Shown here: one piece after another, positions 11,977 through 23,734 of the stretch
Layout of the letters: each line of letters begins with the position of its first letter
Position numbering within the stretch: the stretch's first letter is position 1
Assembly: GCA_037157565.1 (NCBI GenBank)
Contig: JAZHRO010000012.1
Location: 9,264,501 to 9,328,500 of the forward strand
Direction: 5' to 3'
Length of the DNA stretch: 64,000 nt
Source of the DNA: Thalassia testudinum
Lineage: Eukaryota; Streptophyta; Magnoliopsida; Alismatales; Hydrocharitaceae
Program-made: the position numbers and the translations under genes
The notes under the pieces: model-generated
The model's database searches: none
Seen by the model: the letters and a program-made list of their open reading frames with translations, nothing else
Told to the model about the DNA's origin: nothing

Positions 11977-14900
11977 GCATCAGTCGACCTGGAATTAATG
12001 GCCAGTCGATTGGACAAGGTCTCAATCATTGAAAAGAAGGTGGATGAGCTGACTCAGCACTTGCAGCGAGCCACCTCTGCGCGTAACTCCTTTGCACAAC
12101 CTCCTTCCACACAGGAGACTGTGCAAAACATCCTACACCGATCCTCCCCTGGGATGGATCCATATCCATCCCCATCTGATTCTTGGACTGGAAGATCATC
12201 CGATCCTTTCTACACCAGTCGGGGGAACTCCATTCCTCCTTTCCCTGATTCTCAGGAGGTTCCTCAGACCTGCGAGGACCTCAACGCCATCCAGAATGAC
12301 CCATTCTCCAACACTTACAACCCTGGATGGCGAAACCATCCAAATTTTCAGTGGGCGGGAAATTCTCAAACCCAAAGACCACCTTTTCAGTCCCGCCCAC
12401 AGCCCTCTCATCACTACCAGCCGCCTCAGCCTCGGCCCAACCCTACTTATCCATCAGGGCCAAATCAAGATCAAATGTCCTTAATCCTTCAGACTCTGGC
12501 TGACATTCAAAAATCGAATGCGGCCATTCAAAAACAGCACAAGGACGAGCTTACTGAAGTTAAAACTCAGCTGGCCCAGTTGGCAAGTTCTCGCCAGCCA
12601 GGCACACTCCCTTCCCAACCTCTTCCTAACCCAAATAACGTGCCAACCCAGAAGCGCGTTATGAATCCAAATCTAGGCCACGCTCAATGGATTTATCAGG
12701 CCCCCACTGCTCCATCTCCAGACGAGATGGAAGCCTCTACTTCTCGTACGGGATTTCAGCAGCAGCCACCCCTCCTACCAAATCCAAACCAAAATCAGGC
12801 CGGATTAAATTCTGTAACAACACGTAGTGGTAAGACAACTCAGGACCCGCATTATCCAAACCAATCCCAGCCTGATAACCATGACCCTAGGATAATTATC
12901 CAAGGTACCGCTGTTCCAGACCCACAACCTGGACCTATCCTAGAGGAACCAACCAAGATCCCGTTTCCCGAGGCCCTGACCAAGGGAAAGAAGACCACCA
13001 AACCCGTGGCCCCTGAGGAGGACCTGGTCAAGCTCTTTGAGCAGGTCCACATAAACATCCCCTTGATGGATGCAATCCGCCACGTACCAGCTTACGCACG
13101 ATTTCTAAAGAATATATGTACACCCCAGCGTAAGCCGCGAACCAAGGGAGGGAGCCCAATTGTTCTGTCAGAGCAAGCCAGCTCTGTAATCCTTAGTAGA
13201 CTCCCACCCAAGGCAAAAGATCCTGGAACTCCCCTGATCTCCTGTAAGATAGGTGGTACCCAATTTGATAGAGCATTGTTAGACTTAGGTGCATCTATAA
13301 ATCTGATACCCACATCCTTACTTGACCATCTGGAAGAGTCTGAGCTGAAACCAACCGAGGTGACATTACAATTAGCAGATCGATCTATAAAGTTACCAAA
13401 AGGGATTCTCGAGGATGTTATCGTGAGAGTGCGGGATTTCTATTTTCCAGTAGACTTTATAGTCTTAGACATGGATGCACCTGAGAACCCTAGGGATACA
13501 CCAATCATTCTAGGGAGACCTTTCTTGGCTACTGCTAGAGCCAACATCAGCTGTGAGGAGGGCCAAATAGAGCTTAAGTTTGGAGATCAAACACTGAAAA
13601 TTGATATATTTAAGGCCCAACAAGGAATTAATTGCGGCGTCATCGAGCAAATTTGTGACATCAAGACTTTGGTTGATGAATCACACCTCCAAAATGACTT
13701 GAGTATGCCTCATCAACCACAGAAGGATCTTGACCCGCAAATAGAGGAGTCAAATCCAGATGTAAACAACCCAGTAACTCCCACCCTTGAACCTCACATC
13801 TATACTGAACCACCCGCTGCTGCTGAAAACCCCATCCTTGAACTGAAACCCCTTCCTGCTCATTTGAAATACATCTTTTTGGGTTCTAGTCAGACCCTTC
13901 CTGTGATCATCAATTCCAACCTCAGTCCTGAACAGGAATCCCGTCTGATTGTTGTCCTCCAGCAACATCGCAGAGCCATCGGATGGACCCTCGATGATTT
14001 GACTGGAATAAGTCCCTCTTATTGTACTCATCATATCTATTCAGAAGAGGGCACACGACCTTCTCGTGAAATGCAGAGACGCTTAAACCCCAATCTGCAG
14101 GAGGTCGTGAAAAAGGAGATCATCAAGTGGTTAGATGCCGGGATCATCTACCCGATCTCCGATAGTCGTTGGGTGAGCCCGATTCAGGTCGTGCCTAAGA
14201 AGGCAGGACTCACCACTATAACGACTGAGACCGGAGAAATCATTCCTACCCGATTAGCCAACTCGTGGAGAGTCTGTATAGATTACCGTCGACTCAATTC
14301 CTCCACGAAGAAGGATCATTTCCCACTACCCTTCATTGATCAAATTCTCGAAAAATTAGCGGGAAATAGGTTCTTCTGCTTCCTTGACGGGTACTCCGGT
14401 TACAACCAGGTAGCAATCCATCCTGAGGACCAAGAAAAGACCACGTTCACCTGCCCCTTCGGAACATACGCTTTCCGAAGGATGCCTTTCGGTCTTTGCA
14501 ATGCACCCGCTACTTTTCAGCGATGCATGCTTGCCATATTCTCAGATATGGTAGGTGATTATCTGGAAGTCTTCATGGATGACTTTTCAGTTTTCGGAGC
14601 ATCATTCGACGATTGCCTCCAACACTTGGTCCAGATACTCAGGCGGTGCATCGACGTGAATTTGGTTCTTTCTTGGGAGAAGAGCCATTTCATGGTGCCT
14701 GAGGGAATTGTCCTGGGACACTCAATTTCGGAGAAAGGTATCCAAGTGGATCGAGCTAAGGTTAATCTGATTTCTCACCTTCCTATGCCTAGCTCGATCA
14801 GGGACATCCGATCCTTTTTAGGGCATGTCGGTTTTTATCGACGATTTATCCCTGATTTTTCAAAAATCGCACGCCCCCTGACCACTCTTCTCTCCAAGGA

Positions 14901-16737
14901 TGTTCCCTTCGAAATCTCCAAGGAATGCACTCAAGCATTTGAAATCCTACGTGACCGAGTCACCCAAGCCCCGATCCTACAATCCCCTGATTGGTCTCAA
15001 CCCTTTGAGATCATGTGTGATGCATCCGACTTCGCTGTAGGAGCGGTTTTGGGGCAGAAAAATGACAAGAAACCTGTGGTCATTTACTACGCCAGCAAAA
15101 CACTCGATGAGGCTCAGCGTAACTATACAGTTACTGAGAAAGAGCTGCTAGCTGTAGTATTTGCCCTTGAGAAGTTCAGATCATACCTTCTGGGTTCCCA
15201 TGTCATCATATACTCGGATCACACGGCTGTGAGGCATCTCCTTGCAAAGAAGGACGCGAAACCTCGATTGATCCGATGGATCTTGCTGTTGCAAGAATTT
15301 GACCTCGAGATTCGCGATAAAGCGGGAAAACAAAACGTGGTAGCTGATCACTTGTCCCGTCTTCCTTCTGAAATGATAGACCCTTCCGGACCCATCACTG
15401 AGCATTTTCCTGATGAGCACCTGCTGACTATTGGTACTAGCCTTCCATGGTTTGCTAATATTGTAAATTACTTGGCATCTCCTCAGACCCCGTCCGATTG
15501 GCCGAAGGCCAAGAAAGACAAATTACGCTCCGATGCCAAGTATTACATTTGGGAAGACCCGTACCTCTTCCGCATAGGTGCCGATCAGATCATCCGGAGA
15601 TGTGTCCCGGAAGGGGAAGTCAACAATATCCTCTCTTTCTGCCATGACCAGGCATGCGGTGGCCATTTTGCCGGGCATAAAACTGCATCAAAAGTCCTCC
15701 AGTGCGGCTTTTACTGGCCCACACTGTTCAAAGACGCACACAGTCACTGCAAGGCATGCAGTCGTTGCCAGACTTTGGGCAACATGAGCCGTCGTGACAT
15801 GATGCCTATGCAACCGATTCTTGTATGCGAAATCTTTGATGTTTGGGGGATTGATTTTATGGGCCCCTTTCCTATTTCGGATGGTTTCGAATACATTCTG
15901 TTGGCTGTGGACTACGTGTCCAAATGGATCGAAGCCATACCGACCCGAACCTGTGATCACAAAATCGTTCTCAAATTCATTCATCAACACATTTTCTCAA
16001 GGTTCGGGATTCCTCGTGCAATAATCTCTGATGGGGGGACCCATTTCACAAATGCTCAGTTTAGGTCACTGATGACCAAATACGGGGTGTCTCACCGAAT
16101 CTCTACTCCTTACCACCCCCAAACTAATGGTCTAGCTGAGCTGTCAAATCGGGAGATCAAGAAAATCCTGCAGGTCACTGTTCGACCTGACAGGAAGGAC
16201 TGGTCGTCCCGACTTCCGGAAGCATTGTGGGCCTATAGGACCGCCCACAAGACCCAATTGGGCATGTCTCCCTTTAGATTGGTGTACGGAAAGGCATGCC
16301 ACCTTCCCGTCGAACTGGAGCATAAAGCCTATTGGGCAGTACGGAACTGTAATCTAGATCTTTCCAAGGCTGGGACCCACAGAAAACTCCAAATCAGCGA
16401 GATCGATGAATTACGCATAGACGCGTACGAGAACTCGCAAATCTACAAGGAGCGGGTTAAAGCCTTCCACGACAAACACATCTCAAGAAAGATCTTTCAT
16501 CCTGGTCAAAAGGTCCTACTCTTTGATGCCCGACTCAAACTCTTCCCAGGAAAACTGAGATCTAAGTGGGTCGGACCATATTTGGTCCGACAGGTTTTTG
16601 GAAATGGAGCAATTGAAATCAGTCCACTCAGCCACGATTCTGAACCTTTCATCGTGAATGGTCAAAGACTCAAGCCGTTCATTGATGTAACTTCTACTGA
16701 TTTGGCTGAGGCATCTTATATCCTCCGTTCCCCTTGA
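11968..16737 (+). CDS. pol: Gag C-terminus plus Pol polyprotein (PR-RT-RNase H-IN)
   Basis: An open frame of 1,588 codons (residue 1 is the TTG at 11971) in the same frame as gag, so it depends on passing the TAG. The first 200 or so residues are a Gag tail with a short coiled-coil-like segment and a Pro/Gln-rich part. The protease has DLGAS (Asp438) and a later ILGRPFL. Reverse transcriptase has DYRRLN (771) and the catalytic FMDD (Asp870, Asp871). RNase H starts with CDASD (Asp1017). Integrase has a zinc site (His1225, His1232, Cys1263, Cys1266) and the triad Asp1295, Asp1354, Glu1390, with exact D-35-E spacing. The C-terminus has KWVGPYLV (about 1532) and no chromodomain. All key residues I checked are intact and the frame is unbroken, so it could be active. 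The 3' end is a TGA at 16735-16737. Confidence 0.95.
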   Translation, partial: GLSASVDLELMASRLDKVSIIEKKVDELTQHLQRATSARNSFAQPPSTQETVQNILHRSSPGMDPYPSPSDSWTGRSSDPFYTSRGNSIPPFPDSQEVPQTCEDLNAIQNDPFSNTYNPGWRNHPNFQWAGNSQTQRPPFQSRPQPSHHYQPPQPRPNPTYPSGPNQDQMSLILQTLADIQKSNAAIQKQHKDELTEVKTQLAQLASSRQPGTLPSQPLPNPNNVPTQKRVMNPNLGHAQWIYQAPTAPSPDEMEASTSRTGFQQQPPLLPNPNQNQAGLNSVTTRSGKTTQDPHYPNQSQPDNHDPRIIIQGTAVPDPQPGPILEEPTKIPFPEALTKGKKTTKPVAPEEDLVKLFEQVHINIPLMDAIRHVPAYARFLKNICTPQRKPRTKGGSPIVLSEQASSVILSRLPPKAKDPGTPLISCKIGGTQFDRALLDLGASINLIPTSLLDHLEESELKPTEVTLQLADRSIKLPKGILEDVIVRVRDFYFPVDFIVLDMDAPENPRDTPIILGRPFLATARANISCEEGQIELKFGDQTLKIDIFKAQQGINCGVIEQICDIKTLVDESHLQNDLSMPHQPQKDLDPQIEESNPDVNNPVTPTLEPHIYTEPPAAAENPILELKPLPAHLKYIFLGSSQTLPVIINSNLSPEQESRLIVVLQQHRRAIGWTLDDLTGISPSYCTHHIYSEEGTRPSREMQRRLNPNLQEVVKKEIIKWLDAGIIYPISDSRWVSPIQVVPKKAGLTTITTETGEIIPTRLANSWRVCIDYRRLNSSTKKDHFPLPFIDQILEKLAGNRFFCFLDGYSGYNQVAIHPEDQEKTTFTCPFGTYAFRRMPFGLCNAPATFQRCMLAIFSDMVGDYLEVFMDDFSVFGASFDDCLQHLVQILRRCIDVNLVLSWEKSHFMVPEGIVLGHSISEKGIQVDRAKVNLISHLPMPSSIRDIRSFLGHVGFYRRFIPDFSKIARPLTTLLSKDVPFEISKECTQAFEILRDRVTQAPILQSPDWSQPFEIMCDASDFAVGAVLGQKNDKKPVVIYYASKTLDEAQRNYTVTEKELLAVVFALEKFRSYLLGSHVIIYSDHTAVRHLLAKKDAKPRLIRWILLLQEFDLEIRDKAGKQNVVADHLSRLPSEMIDPSGPITEHFPDEHLLTIGTSLPWFANIVNYLASPQTPSDWPKAKKDKLRSDAKYYIWEDPYLFRIGADQIIRRCVPEGEVNNILSFCHDQACGGHFAGHKTASKVLQCGFYWPTLFKDAHSHCKACSRCQTLGNMSRRDMMPMQPILVCEIFDVWGIDFMGPFPISDGFEYILLAVDYVSKWIEAIPTRTCDHKIVLKFIHQHIFSRFGIPRAIISDGGTHFTNAQFRSLMTKYGVSHRISTPYHPQTNGLAELSNREIKKILQVTVRPDRKDWSSRLPEALWAYRTAHKTQLGMSPFRLVYGKACHLPVELEHKAYWAVRNCNLDLSKAGTHRKLQISEIDELRIDAYENSQIYKERVKAFHDKHISRKIFHPGQKVLLFDARLKLFPGKLRSKWVGPYLVRQVFGNGAIEISPLSHDSEPFIVNGQRLKPFIDVTSTDLAEASYILRSP

Positions 16738-16977
16738 GCTTATTGCGCCCAGCCGATGGCGTAAAACTCAGCGCTTAACGGGAGGCAGCCCGTCATTCTC
16801 TTTGAAAACCTGAAACTTGTTCTGACACCTTTCAGCACTCGAAGTTCACCCTTATAGACAGCCGACCCCAACTCAGATGTTCGCATCTGAAATTTGAAAT
16901 CGTCCGCAAAAATTCAACCCGACCCATCCACTCACCCAAATTTCTGTCTTAAGGAATGAACTAAGACCCCCTAGGTT

Positions 16978-17014
16978 ACAATGAGGACATTGCAAATCTT
17001 AGGCATGGGGGGGT
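16978..17014 (+). promoter_or_regulatory. Central hairpin and purine motif of Athila-type element
   Basis: ACAATGAGGACATTGCA (stem CAATG/CATTG, loop AGGA) is followed by TTAGGCATGGGGGGG. The pair recurs in W (6326), Y (28379) and, on the minus strand, in X (31935-31970). It may act as a second plus-strand priming site. Confidence 0.5.
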
Positions 17015-17047
17015 AGGAAAGTGCAAAAACTTGTAAGAAAATGTTTC

Positions 17048-17078
<31 letters not shown>

Positions 17079-18261
17079 CACATATGCCAAAAATACCATA
17101 AAAATTAAAAAAAATTTTCGAAAAAGAATAAGAGGAAAAGAGGAGAAGGAAAATTTTGAAGGAGAAAAGAAACAAAATGAAAAAGGAGCACAAAATTATG
17201 AGAAAAAGTGATAGTCATTAGTAAGGAACTAAGGAATTAACCTAAGTTCTAGACCTCATTCGAGAAAATAACTGAAAAGTGCACAATGAGATTAGTAAGA
17301 ATGCAAACCTTAGGCATTCTTGAATAGACTCTTAGTACCCATTAAGATCTGGACACTCCTCAAGAGGTTGAGGAAAATGAAAAGCTGAAGTATTAGGTCT
17401 AAGGCTTAGGGAGTATTCGGCCTCGTTAACTAATTTTTGGTTTACGGGACTCAGTAACCTAAGCACCCTAATCTCACACACAGCCTGGTTCAGTAAGCGT
17501 AAAAATCAGAATCACGCAGAAGCGTCGCAAAAATCTGAAAAGAACACCTAGAATAGGAGCGGCCGATCAACACAAGTTGATTTGGACGAGTTCCCAGCGC
17601 AGAGAGGCGGGAAATCCCCTCGAAGATGCGTAACAAAATATCATCTCCTCGGTGCTTGTCTCTTAGGATATTTACATATCCTACGGGGGGCATGTAAGCA
17701 CTCTGCTGGTTCAGATTCCATGGATGGCATTATCTCGAAATGTCAATTGCCAGGGTCTGGATTCGGTCACGGAATACCATGGATGGGATTATCTCGAAAT
17801 CTCAATAGCCAGGGTTCCGGGGGTTGCCATGGGCGGTGCTATCTCGAAGCATCGATCGCCAGGAACCCTTGAGGATTGATGATGGGAGCAAGGAATCTGA
17901 TACAGACCGTGTTGAAAAGCCAATCTTAGGCTAGAACTAAAAAGAAAAAGAGAGAGAAAACTCTCCAAACAGAAAAACTTTCTATCTCTCTCTTACAAAA
18001 CGCACTGCGAACTGAGCCAGGGCTAAAATCATTTCAAGCACGGGTGCTTTAACCACGAAGTCCAATAAACCTTAGGTTAGTTCTTGTGGGCCTTAAAAAC
18101 CTTTGCTAAAAGACTGAGGCTAAGGCTAGACAGATTTGGATCTTGACTGGTACTGGAGTACCTTTTAGGCCTATGATCAGCATTCTAACCTAATCTATGA
18201 AGGCACTTATCTAAAACTATTGAGAACTTCATGGTCTAGAACAAGGGTTGAAACCTTAAGT

Positions 18262-18299
18262 TTTTGCTAAGGGACTAGCAAAAGCTAGGCATGGGGGTA
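18262..18299 (+). promoter_or_regulatory. Terminal hairpin and polypurine tract
   Basis: TTTTGCTA pairs with TAGCAAAA around AGGGAC, and is followed by GCTAGGCATGGGGGTA, which abuts the LTR. The purine-rich GGGGG is the likely primer for plus-strand DNA. Equivalent hairpins next to other LTRs have compensatory changes. Confidence 0.7.
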
Positions 18300-21018
18300 T
18301 GATGAGAACCTCATCATGAGCCATAACTAGCTCATTTTGACCCAATACAAAGGATAAAAGCTCCTACATATCTCAAGGAAAAGCTTAACTCAGAGAATTC
18401 TGAGTTTGAGAAGAAAACCAGTCATAAGGGGTAAAAGTGCAATTTGACCAGTATAAACTGCATACAGGGTAATTCAGGGACCAAACACAGGTCAAAACAG
18501 CTTAATAAGAATAAAAGTGGGATGAGATGATCTAGCAAGGGCTACAGCACTTCCAAGGAACCAAATGATAATCTGTAACCCTAAAACAACCCACTTCAAT
18601 TCACAAGGTTCGAGGCAAAGTAAAAATAGAATAAACCCTCTAAAATTCATAGAAAAATAATCTCTAGGGTTTAGAACCTTCAATTTGGCCTTTAGAACCC
18701 ATTTTGACCTACATTGAGAACCATGCCCAATTAATAACTTAATTTGGGTTTTTGCGCAAATTGACCGATCAAACAAGGTTTAATATGAAAATAAAATTCA
18801 CCATCAGATTCCTTAGGTCCTAATTAGTCATGTATAAAAACTTGAGCCTAAGAAGAAACCTCCTTGACCGACTTCACACTTTGGTCCTCATATATTTACT
18901 CTTTGGCCCTCAACTTTTGAACCCTCGCATTTTGGCCCCTAACTCTCCTTCGTTCTTTGCAATCAGGTCCCTCCTGCAAAACCCTGCCAGCACCATGCTC
19001 CGGCGACCTTGCGCGGAGCATGGCGCCGCGCAGGGTGAGGTGAGGGACCTGGCAAGTGTACCGGGGGTGCCCTGCGTCGTCAGCCGTCGCAGGAGCACCC
19101 CCCTGGTCATTGTAGGCCACCATACCGGCCGTGCGAACGCACGGACGGTATGGGTTCATGTTCCGACCATTCTCCGGCGAGGGAGACACGTCGTCTCCCT
19201 CCGCCTTCCTCCTTGCTTCATCCCTATAAATACCCCCCGCCGCTCCACCGACGAGGGCAGCCTGGATCTGACGGAGAAAACCCCCAGCTTTCTTCTCTTC
19301 TTTCTCCGGCAGACGCTCACCAGCTCCGGCGGCTTCCTCCCCCTCCACCTCTTCGCTCTGCCGCACTACCAGAAGCAGAGACTTCCTCCCCTGCTCTTCC
19401 CGCGCCACGCCGCACCCAGCTAGCGCCTCTCCAGCCCTCTGCTCGCCGCCGCCCCTCTCCCTGAGCATCGTCTTCTCCGGCGACAGTCGATACGACTGTC
19501 GCCCTGTTCCTCCCCCTTCGTCCCTGCAAGTAAGTTAGACCTACTCCCCTTCTTCTCCTCTTTCTTTCCCCGCTTTCAATTTAGTCAATTAAACCCTCGA
19601 CCGCTCCTGTTCACCCTCATCCTCTCCGCCTCCGATCACCCTCCGGCGAGCCGCTCCCACCACCTCAGCGACCCACACGGCTCGCCGACCACCGCAGAAC
19701 CTCCGCCTCCTCACCCTGATCCTCTTCCGCCCCTCCACTTCCCACCAAACACCCTCTGCAGATCCACCGAACACACCCACTTCTTCGCTCACAGTTTGAC
19801 CTAGGACGACCTGTTAGCTCCATCTCGCCCCCTGCAGACCCCCTGACCACCTTCGCCGTGCCACGGCGAAGGTCCCCCGCCTGTCTGATTTGGCCGAGAG
19901 GCCGTTCTATTGATTTCAGGTTCCAGGCCTTGACCGCCATTGGCGAGGAAGCTCGAAGCTTGCTTGAGGTTGCTCCAAGCCTAGATATCCCAGGTTGAAG
20001 ACCTAGGCTGCGCGAAAGAGTCTTGCGCACACACCCTGGCCCTCAATTGGAGTTGCGAGCCTCAACAGCTGTTGCAATTGGAAGCACCATCCCTATTGCA
20101 GGCGTGAGAGAAAAGGGGTGCGCGGATAGTCCCACCTCGGAAATTTCTGAAGCCACACACCCACATAAATTGCAAAAGTGCCACCATCTGTTTGCCTCAG
20201 TTACCACGGGGTGAGGTCCCTCTCACCCGACCCGACCCGGCCTCGTCCGTGACCACGCTCCGCGGACCTGGCCCGACCCGATTAGACTGACCTGCACTCC
20301 TCGCCCACCACGCACGCCGGTGGGCCTGGACCCGGGCCTGACCCGAACCCGATTACCCGGTAGCGCTCTGGGAGAGCTTCCGAAGAGTAATTTCAGAGAG
20401 AAAGAGAGACGCGGGGGAGGGGGGTAGAGTAGGTTTTGCCTCTTGACGAAAAAATTCTGAAGTGTGCAGGCCGAAGAAAGAAGAAGCAGACCCGCTGAAG
20501 AAGAAGGAGCTGCTGCACTGTAGCAAAGGCATCGTTAAGTCGTCTCAGCACCGGGGCAGACGACGGAAGGTCAGCAGCCAAAGAAAAAGAAGACAGGCTG
20601 AAGAAGAAGGAAGAGCAACGGCCAACGCCAAAGAAGAAGAAGAGAGGTCAAGGCAGAAAACCAAAGAAGAAGAAGAACAAGGAGCTCTGAAGAAAGAAGA
20701 ACATCACCAACGGAAGAACAGCAGGAAGAAGAAGAAGAGCACCACCATTGCAAGAGAAGAGTATCACCTGAACAGAGAGAAAGAAGGAGACCTAAAGAAA
20801 GAGAAAGAAGAGCACCCCCCTCTGCAGAACAAAGAGAACAACAAATCCTCTCTCTCTCTTTATTTTTGTAAAAGAAACATGTATATCTCTAGAATACAAC
20901 TTGCTCCCTGAGTTCGACCTCGGGAACTCTTTTATTTTTCCGAGTAAAAAAATATTTATATTTGAAATGTTGGTAATAACCGGCTTTACTACAACGTTAT
21001 AACAGAACCGACGTTTCA
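18300..21018 (+). repeat. 3' LTR of complete Athila-type element
   Basis: Same length as the 5' LTR, with three differences that I could find. The TATA box CTATAAATAC lies at about 19223. It is followed directly by the target duplication ATGAT and then by element X sequence. Confidence 0.96.
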
Positions 21019-21816
21019 ATGATAGACCACCCAAATTCATATTTTTTCAAGATGGGGTAATCTTTCCAGAACTTCTAGATTAGTGTGCAAGTTTAATATC
21101 TTGATCAGAACAAGCACTAATAAATTTCAAATGCAAAAGTAGTCTAAGATGAAGTGAAGAAAATTTCGAGATCTTTCCAGAAATAAAATCTCTCACCATA
21201 GATCTCCAGAAATTAGGACAATGTTTGCAGCAACAAGAACAACCTAAGCTATGTGGAGTTTGCAGTAGCAAGAACAACCTACAGATCTCCAGAAATTAGG
21301 ACAATGTTGCGCACTTCCAGTAGCGAATTTCTCACGACCAAACCACATGGAGTTTGGCTTTAAAATTTAAGGTGGAGTTCTCTTATTGGAAGGAGCACCT
21401 CTAAGATTTTTTATTAAAAATTTTAGAGGTGTTAAAGGTCCTTTAATCGTGTCCTCAACCCGAATCCAGAAAATGATATTGCGAAGTTAACGGATTGAAG
21501 GCTTAATGGTGGTGTTTTCTTCGATAGACAAAAGAGAGGATTTTTTTTAGAACACCATTTCTTTTCTTGGTCCAAGGATGACGAATTACCTTTTGAATCA
21601 TGGGAAGACAAGATCGACCCTTCGGGTTGATGGCGGTCTTCTCTTGTGCTTCCTTTGACCCACCTAACTTGTACTCCTCTCGTTGCCGACGCAGGAGATT
21701 CCAGCAACCACAAGAAGAGAGAGAAGAGCAAGCTAGATAACACGAATACAATTAATTCCCAAGAAAATGAAAGTGAATAAAAGATCCATTGCCTCCCCGA
21801 TAACAGCACCAAACAC
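21019..21816 (-). mobile_element. Partial second internal region of X array, part 2 (5' leader)
   Basis: It aligns with 36281-37033, starting at GACCACCCAAATTCAT. It continues the interrupted segment 6705-7399. On the minus strand it lies just after the LTR at 21817-23212 and starts with a primer site at 21794-21811. No gene is seen. Confidence 0.75.
21794..21811 (-). promoter_or_regulatory. Decayed tRNA-Asp primer binding site of X (second unit)
   Basis: On the minus strand it reads TGGTGCTGTTATCGGGGA. Against the tRNA-Asp complement, most changes are C-to-T or G-to-A transitions, as expected from methylated-cytosine decay. The first X unit has TGGTGCTGTTGCTGGGGA at 37011-37028. Confidence 0.7.
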
Positions 21817-23212
21817 TGATCGTTGCGAACGTGTTTATGTTAATTTGTTCGTTGTAGCACATTTTACGATGTCAATTTTAAATAGAAGTTTCGAACGTGA
21901 GTCTGAGTGTCAAACACAAGGAGGCATGGAATTGGATCAGATATTCACTTATATGTCACAAGTATAAGTCGATTTGTTCGCTTGCAAACCAGAGGGGAAG
22001 AGAGAGGGATAGGGAGAGAGAGAGAGAGAGAGAAAGGGAGAGAGGGATAAGGTTAGAAATCATGATAAACATATGAGAATAATACATTAAAGATCTATTG
22101 ACTATCAAATGTTATGATCAACACAATATAGATGAATGCTTAAATAAAATAGATAACTACAACTATCAACAATTAAAACTAAATGCGAGGCAACGGATGG
22201 CATCGAGACAGCCATGGCGGTGGAGGGACTTTCATCGATGGCTTAGCACCTTCACAACCTTGCTTGGGAGCTCTATGAAGTGGTGGAAAGTCTTGGGCAG
22301 AAGATTGGTGCAAATGGGAGGGGAAGGACCCTTTTTATAGTTGAGGAAAGGGCTCAAATTAGTCACTAGGTCAATAGCGACCTTCAAAATGTCACTATAG
22401 ACCTGCCGCGAGCATCGCCCTAGACTCCTCCCTCGCGCATTCAACACACGCACAGCTGCCATGTGATCCATGTGCTCGTTGCTTAAGCCGTTTGATCTTT
22501 GAAATCAAACCTTGGCAGCTACTTGCGATCGCGCCCTGCGCCCGCAACAAATGGAGCATATGCTCTGGCGTGATCATGCAGGTGAGTAGTGAATGGTTGG
22601 AGGCGTGCGATGCGACTGCTCCTCGGCCATAGATCTGATAAAATGGCAAAATTCCAATTGGAGCACGTGATCGGAGGCGCCTCTAGTGATTCAAACCTGC
22701 GTCTAATGAAGTGGAGACAACACTCGACTGCTATGCTATTTGCGCGGATGGTCACGTGGATGGCTTCAAGCCTCTGCTGTGTAAGCCATCCGATGGCTGA
22801 TCTATTGTTGCAATTGCACCCGCACGCGATGAAGAGGGAAAGCGGGGCATGCAATCGTCGAGGGAGCGGGTGCCATGTGTCACATTTTGGGTGTTGATCA
22901 GTAGATCAGTGGTCAAAACTGCTCAAGCTTGTTGTAGGAGCTACGGAGGTCGCATTGAGGTGATTTTGTATCAGTTGGACTCTGTTCCTCAATCTGGATC
23001 CATCTGTACAGTCTGATTGCTCATCTGAGACCTATTTCAATATGCACTTGCACACAAGGTCATTAAACATTAATTTTAAGCAATCTTAGTCATGAAATAA
23101 CACAACATGCATTTGATGCTCCGAAACCCACTATGATATGATGTTATCACACAAGTACCCTCGAAATTGACTCTAATTGATGATATTATCACTAATAATC
23201 GTAGAGTCATCA
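21817..23212 (-). repeat. Internal LTR of the X array (minus strand)
   Basis: On the minus strand it starts TGATGACTCTACGATTATTAG at 23212 and ends AACGATCA at 21817, 1,396 bp. A terminal purine module lies upstream (23213-23249) and a primer site lies downstream (21811-21794). It therefore serves as 3' LTR of one unit and 5' LTR of the next. The minus-strand TATA box CTATAAAAAG lies at about 22330-22340, with a GTCACTAT/ATAGCGAC hairpin upstream of it. It includes an (AG)n run at about 22012-22033. Confidence 0.8.
22012..22034. repeat. (AG)n microsatellite
   Basis: A run of about 11 AG units in the transcribed part of LTR X. Similar CT/AG runs lie just inside other LTRs of this group (24995-25020, 30927-30952, about 34872-34909, 45150-45173). 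Confidence 0.9.
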
Positions 23213-23734
23213 TACCCCTGTGCCCACCCCTTACTAGTCCCTAGCAAGGTTTAACCTAAATGCTATTTACAAAATAAAACTCGGAATTGATTACTTAGGT
23301 AGAAGTTGCTTGTCAACAGGCGGAAATTTCTACTAAGAACCTAACTCGTAGAGACTCAACAACACCCGGGTTGCCTACCAAAATGCCAATCGCCTGAGTC
23401 TTTGCCTTATTCTATATAGAAGCAACTATATATTTTTTTTCTTTTTCATCTTTTTTATTTTTTATTTTTTTGGATCTTTGGAGTTGAGGATTTCGGGATA
23501 ACTTTTTACAGCTACCCAATCCACCTAAGACTCGAAAAGGACTCTTAGTACTAAGCATCTTATTGTGAAAGTGATAGACTCACTCAACGGCAATTGAAAT
23601 GAACTTCGGGTTTCTATGCCCCTAGGTGACCTGAAAGAGAAAATGTTATTAAAGGTGTATCTATCTGACCGGTAGCTTTCTCCCTACTTTTTATTTTTTA
23701 TGTGATCAACACAAGGTTGAACCCAATATATATT
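23213..23734 (-). mobile_element. 3' end of the first X internal region
   Basis: On the minus strand this is the tail before the LTR at 23212. The terminal hairpin CCTTGCTAG-GGA-CTAGTAAGG (23229-23249) and GGGCACAGGGGTA abut the LTR. The tail matches 52085-52690 and, in opposite orientation, 29160-29656. It is cut at 23734 by element Y and continues at 31221. Non-coding. Confidence 0.75.

Larger units (their letters stand above)
16738..18299 (+). other. 3' non-coding tail of complete Athila-type element
   Basis: 1.56 kb without an ORF of note. It holds the central motif at 16978-17014, a run of about 30 A at 17047-17077, an A-rich stretch to about 17200, and words shared with A1 from 17461. 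Many Athila elements carry an env-like ORF here; this one does not. It ends with the terminal hairpin and purine tract. Confidence 0.85.
7400..21018 (+). mobile_element. Complete Athila/Tat-type Ty3-gypsy retrotransposon, very young
   Basis: Two LTRs of 2,719 bp (7400-10118 and 18300-21018) sit exactly 10,900 bp apart. I found three differences between them (8473/19373, 8522/19422, 8753/19653), about 0.11 percent. The insertion is flanked by a perfect 5-bp target duplication ATGAT (7395-7399 and 21019-21023). Inside are a tRNA-Asp primer site, a leader, gag, pol with PR-RT-RNaseH-IN order, a 1.56-kb non-coding tail and a purine tract. There is no env-like ORF and no chromodomain. The element lies inside element X: the sequence on either side joins up as at about 36258-36295. 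One in-frame TAG separates gag from pol. Confidence 0.96.
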
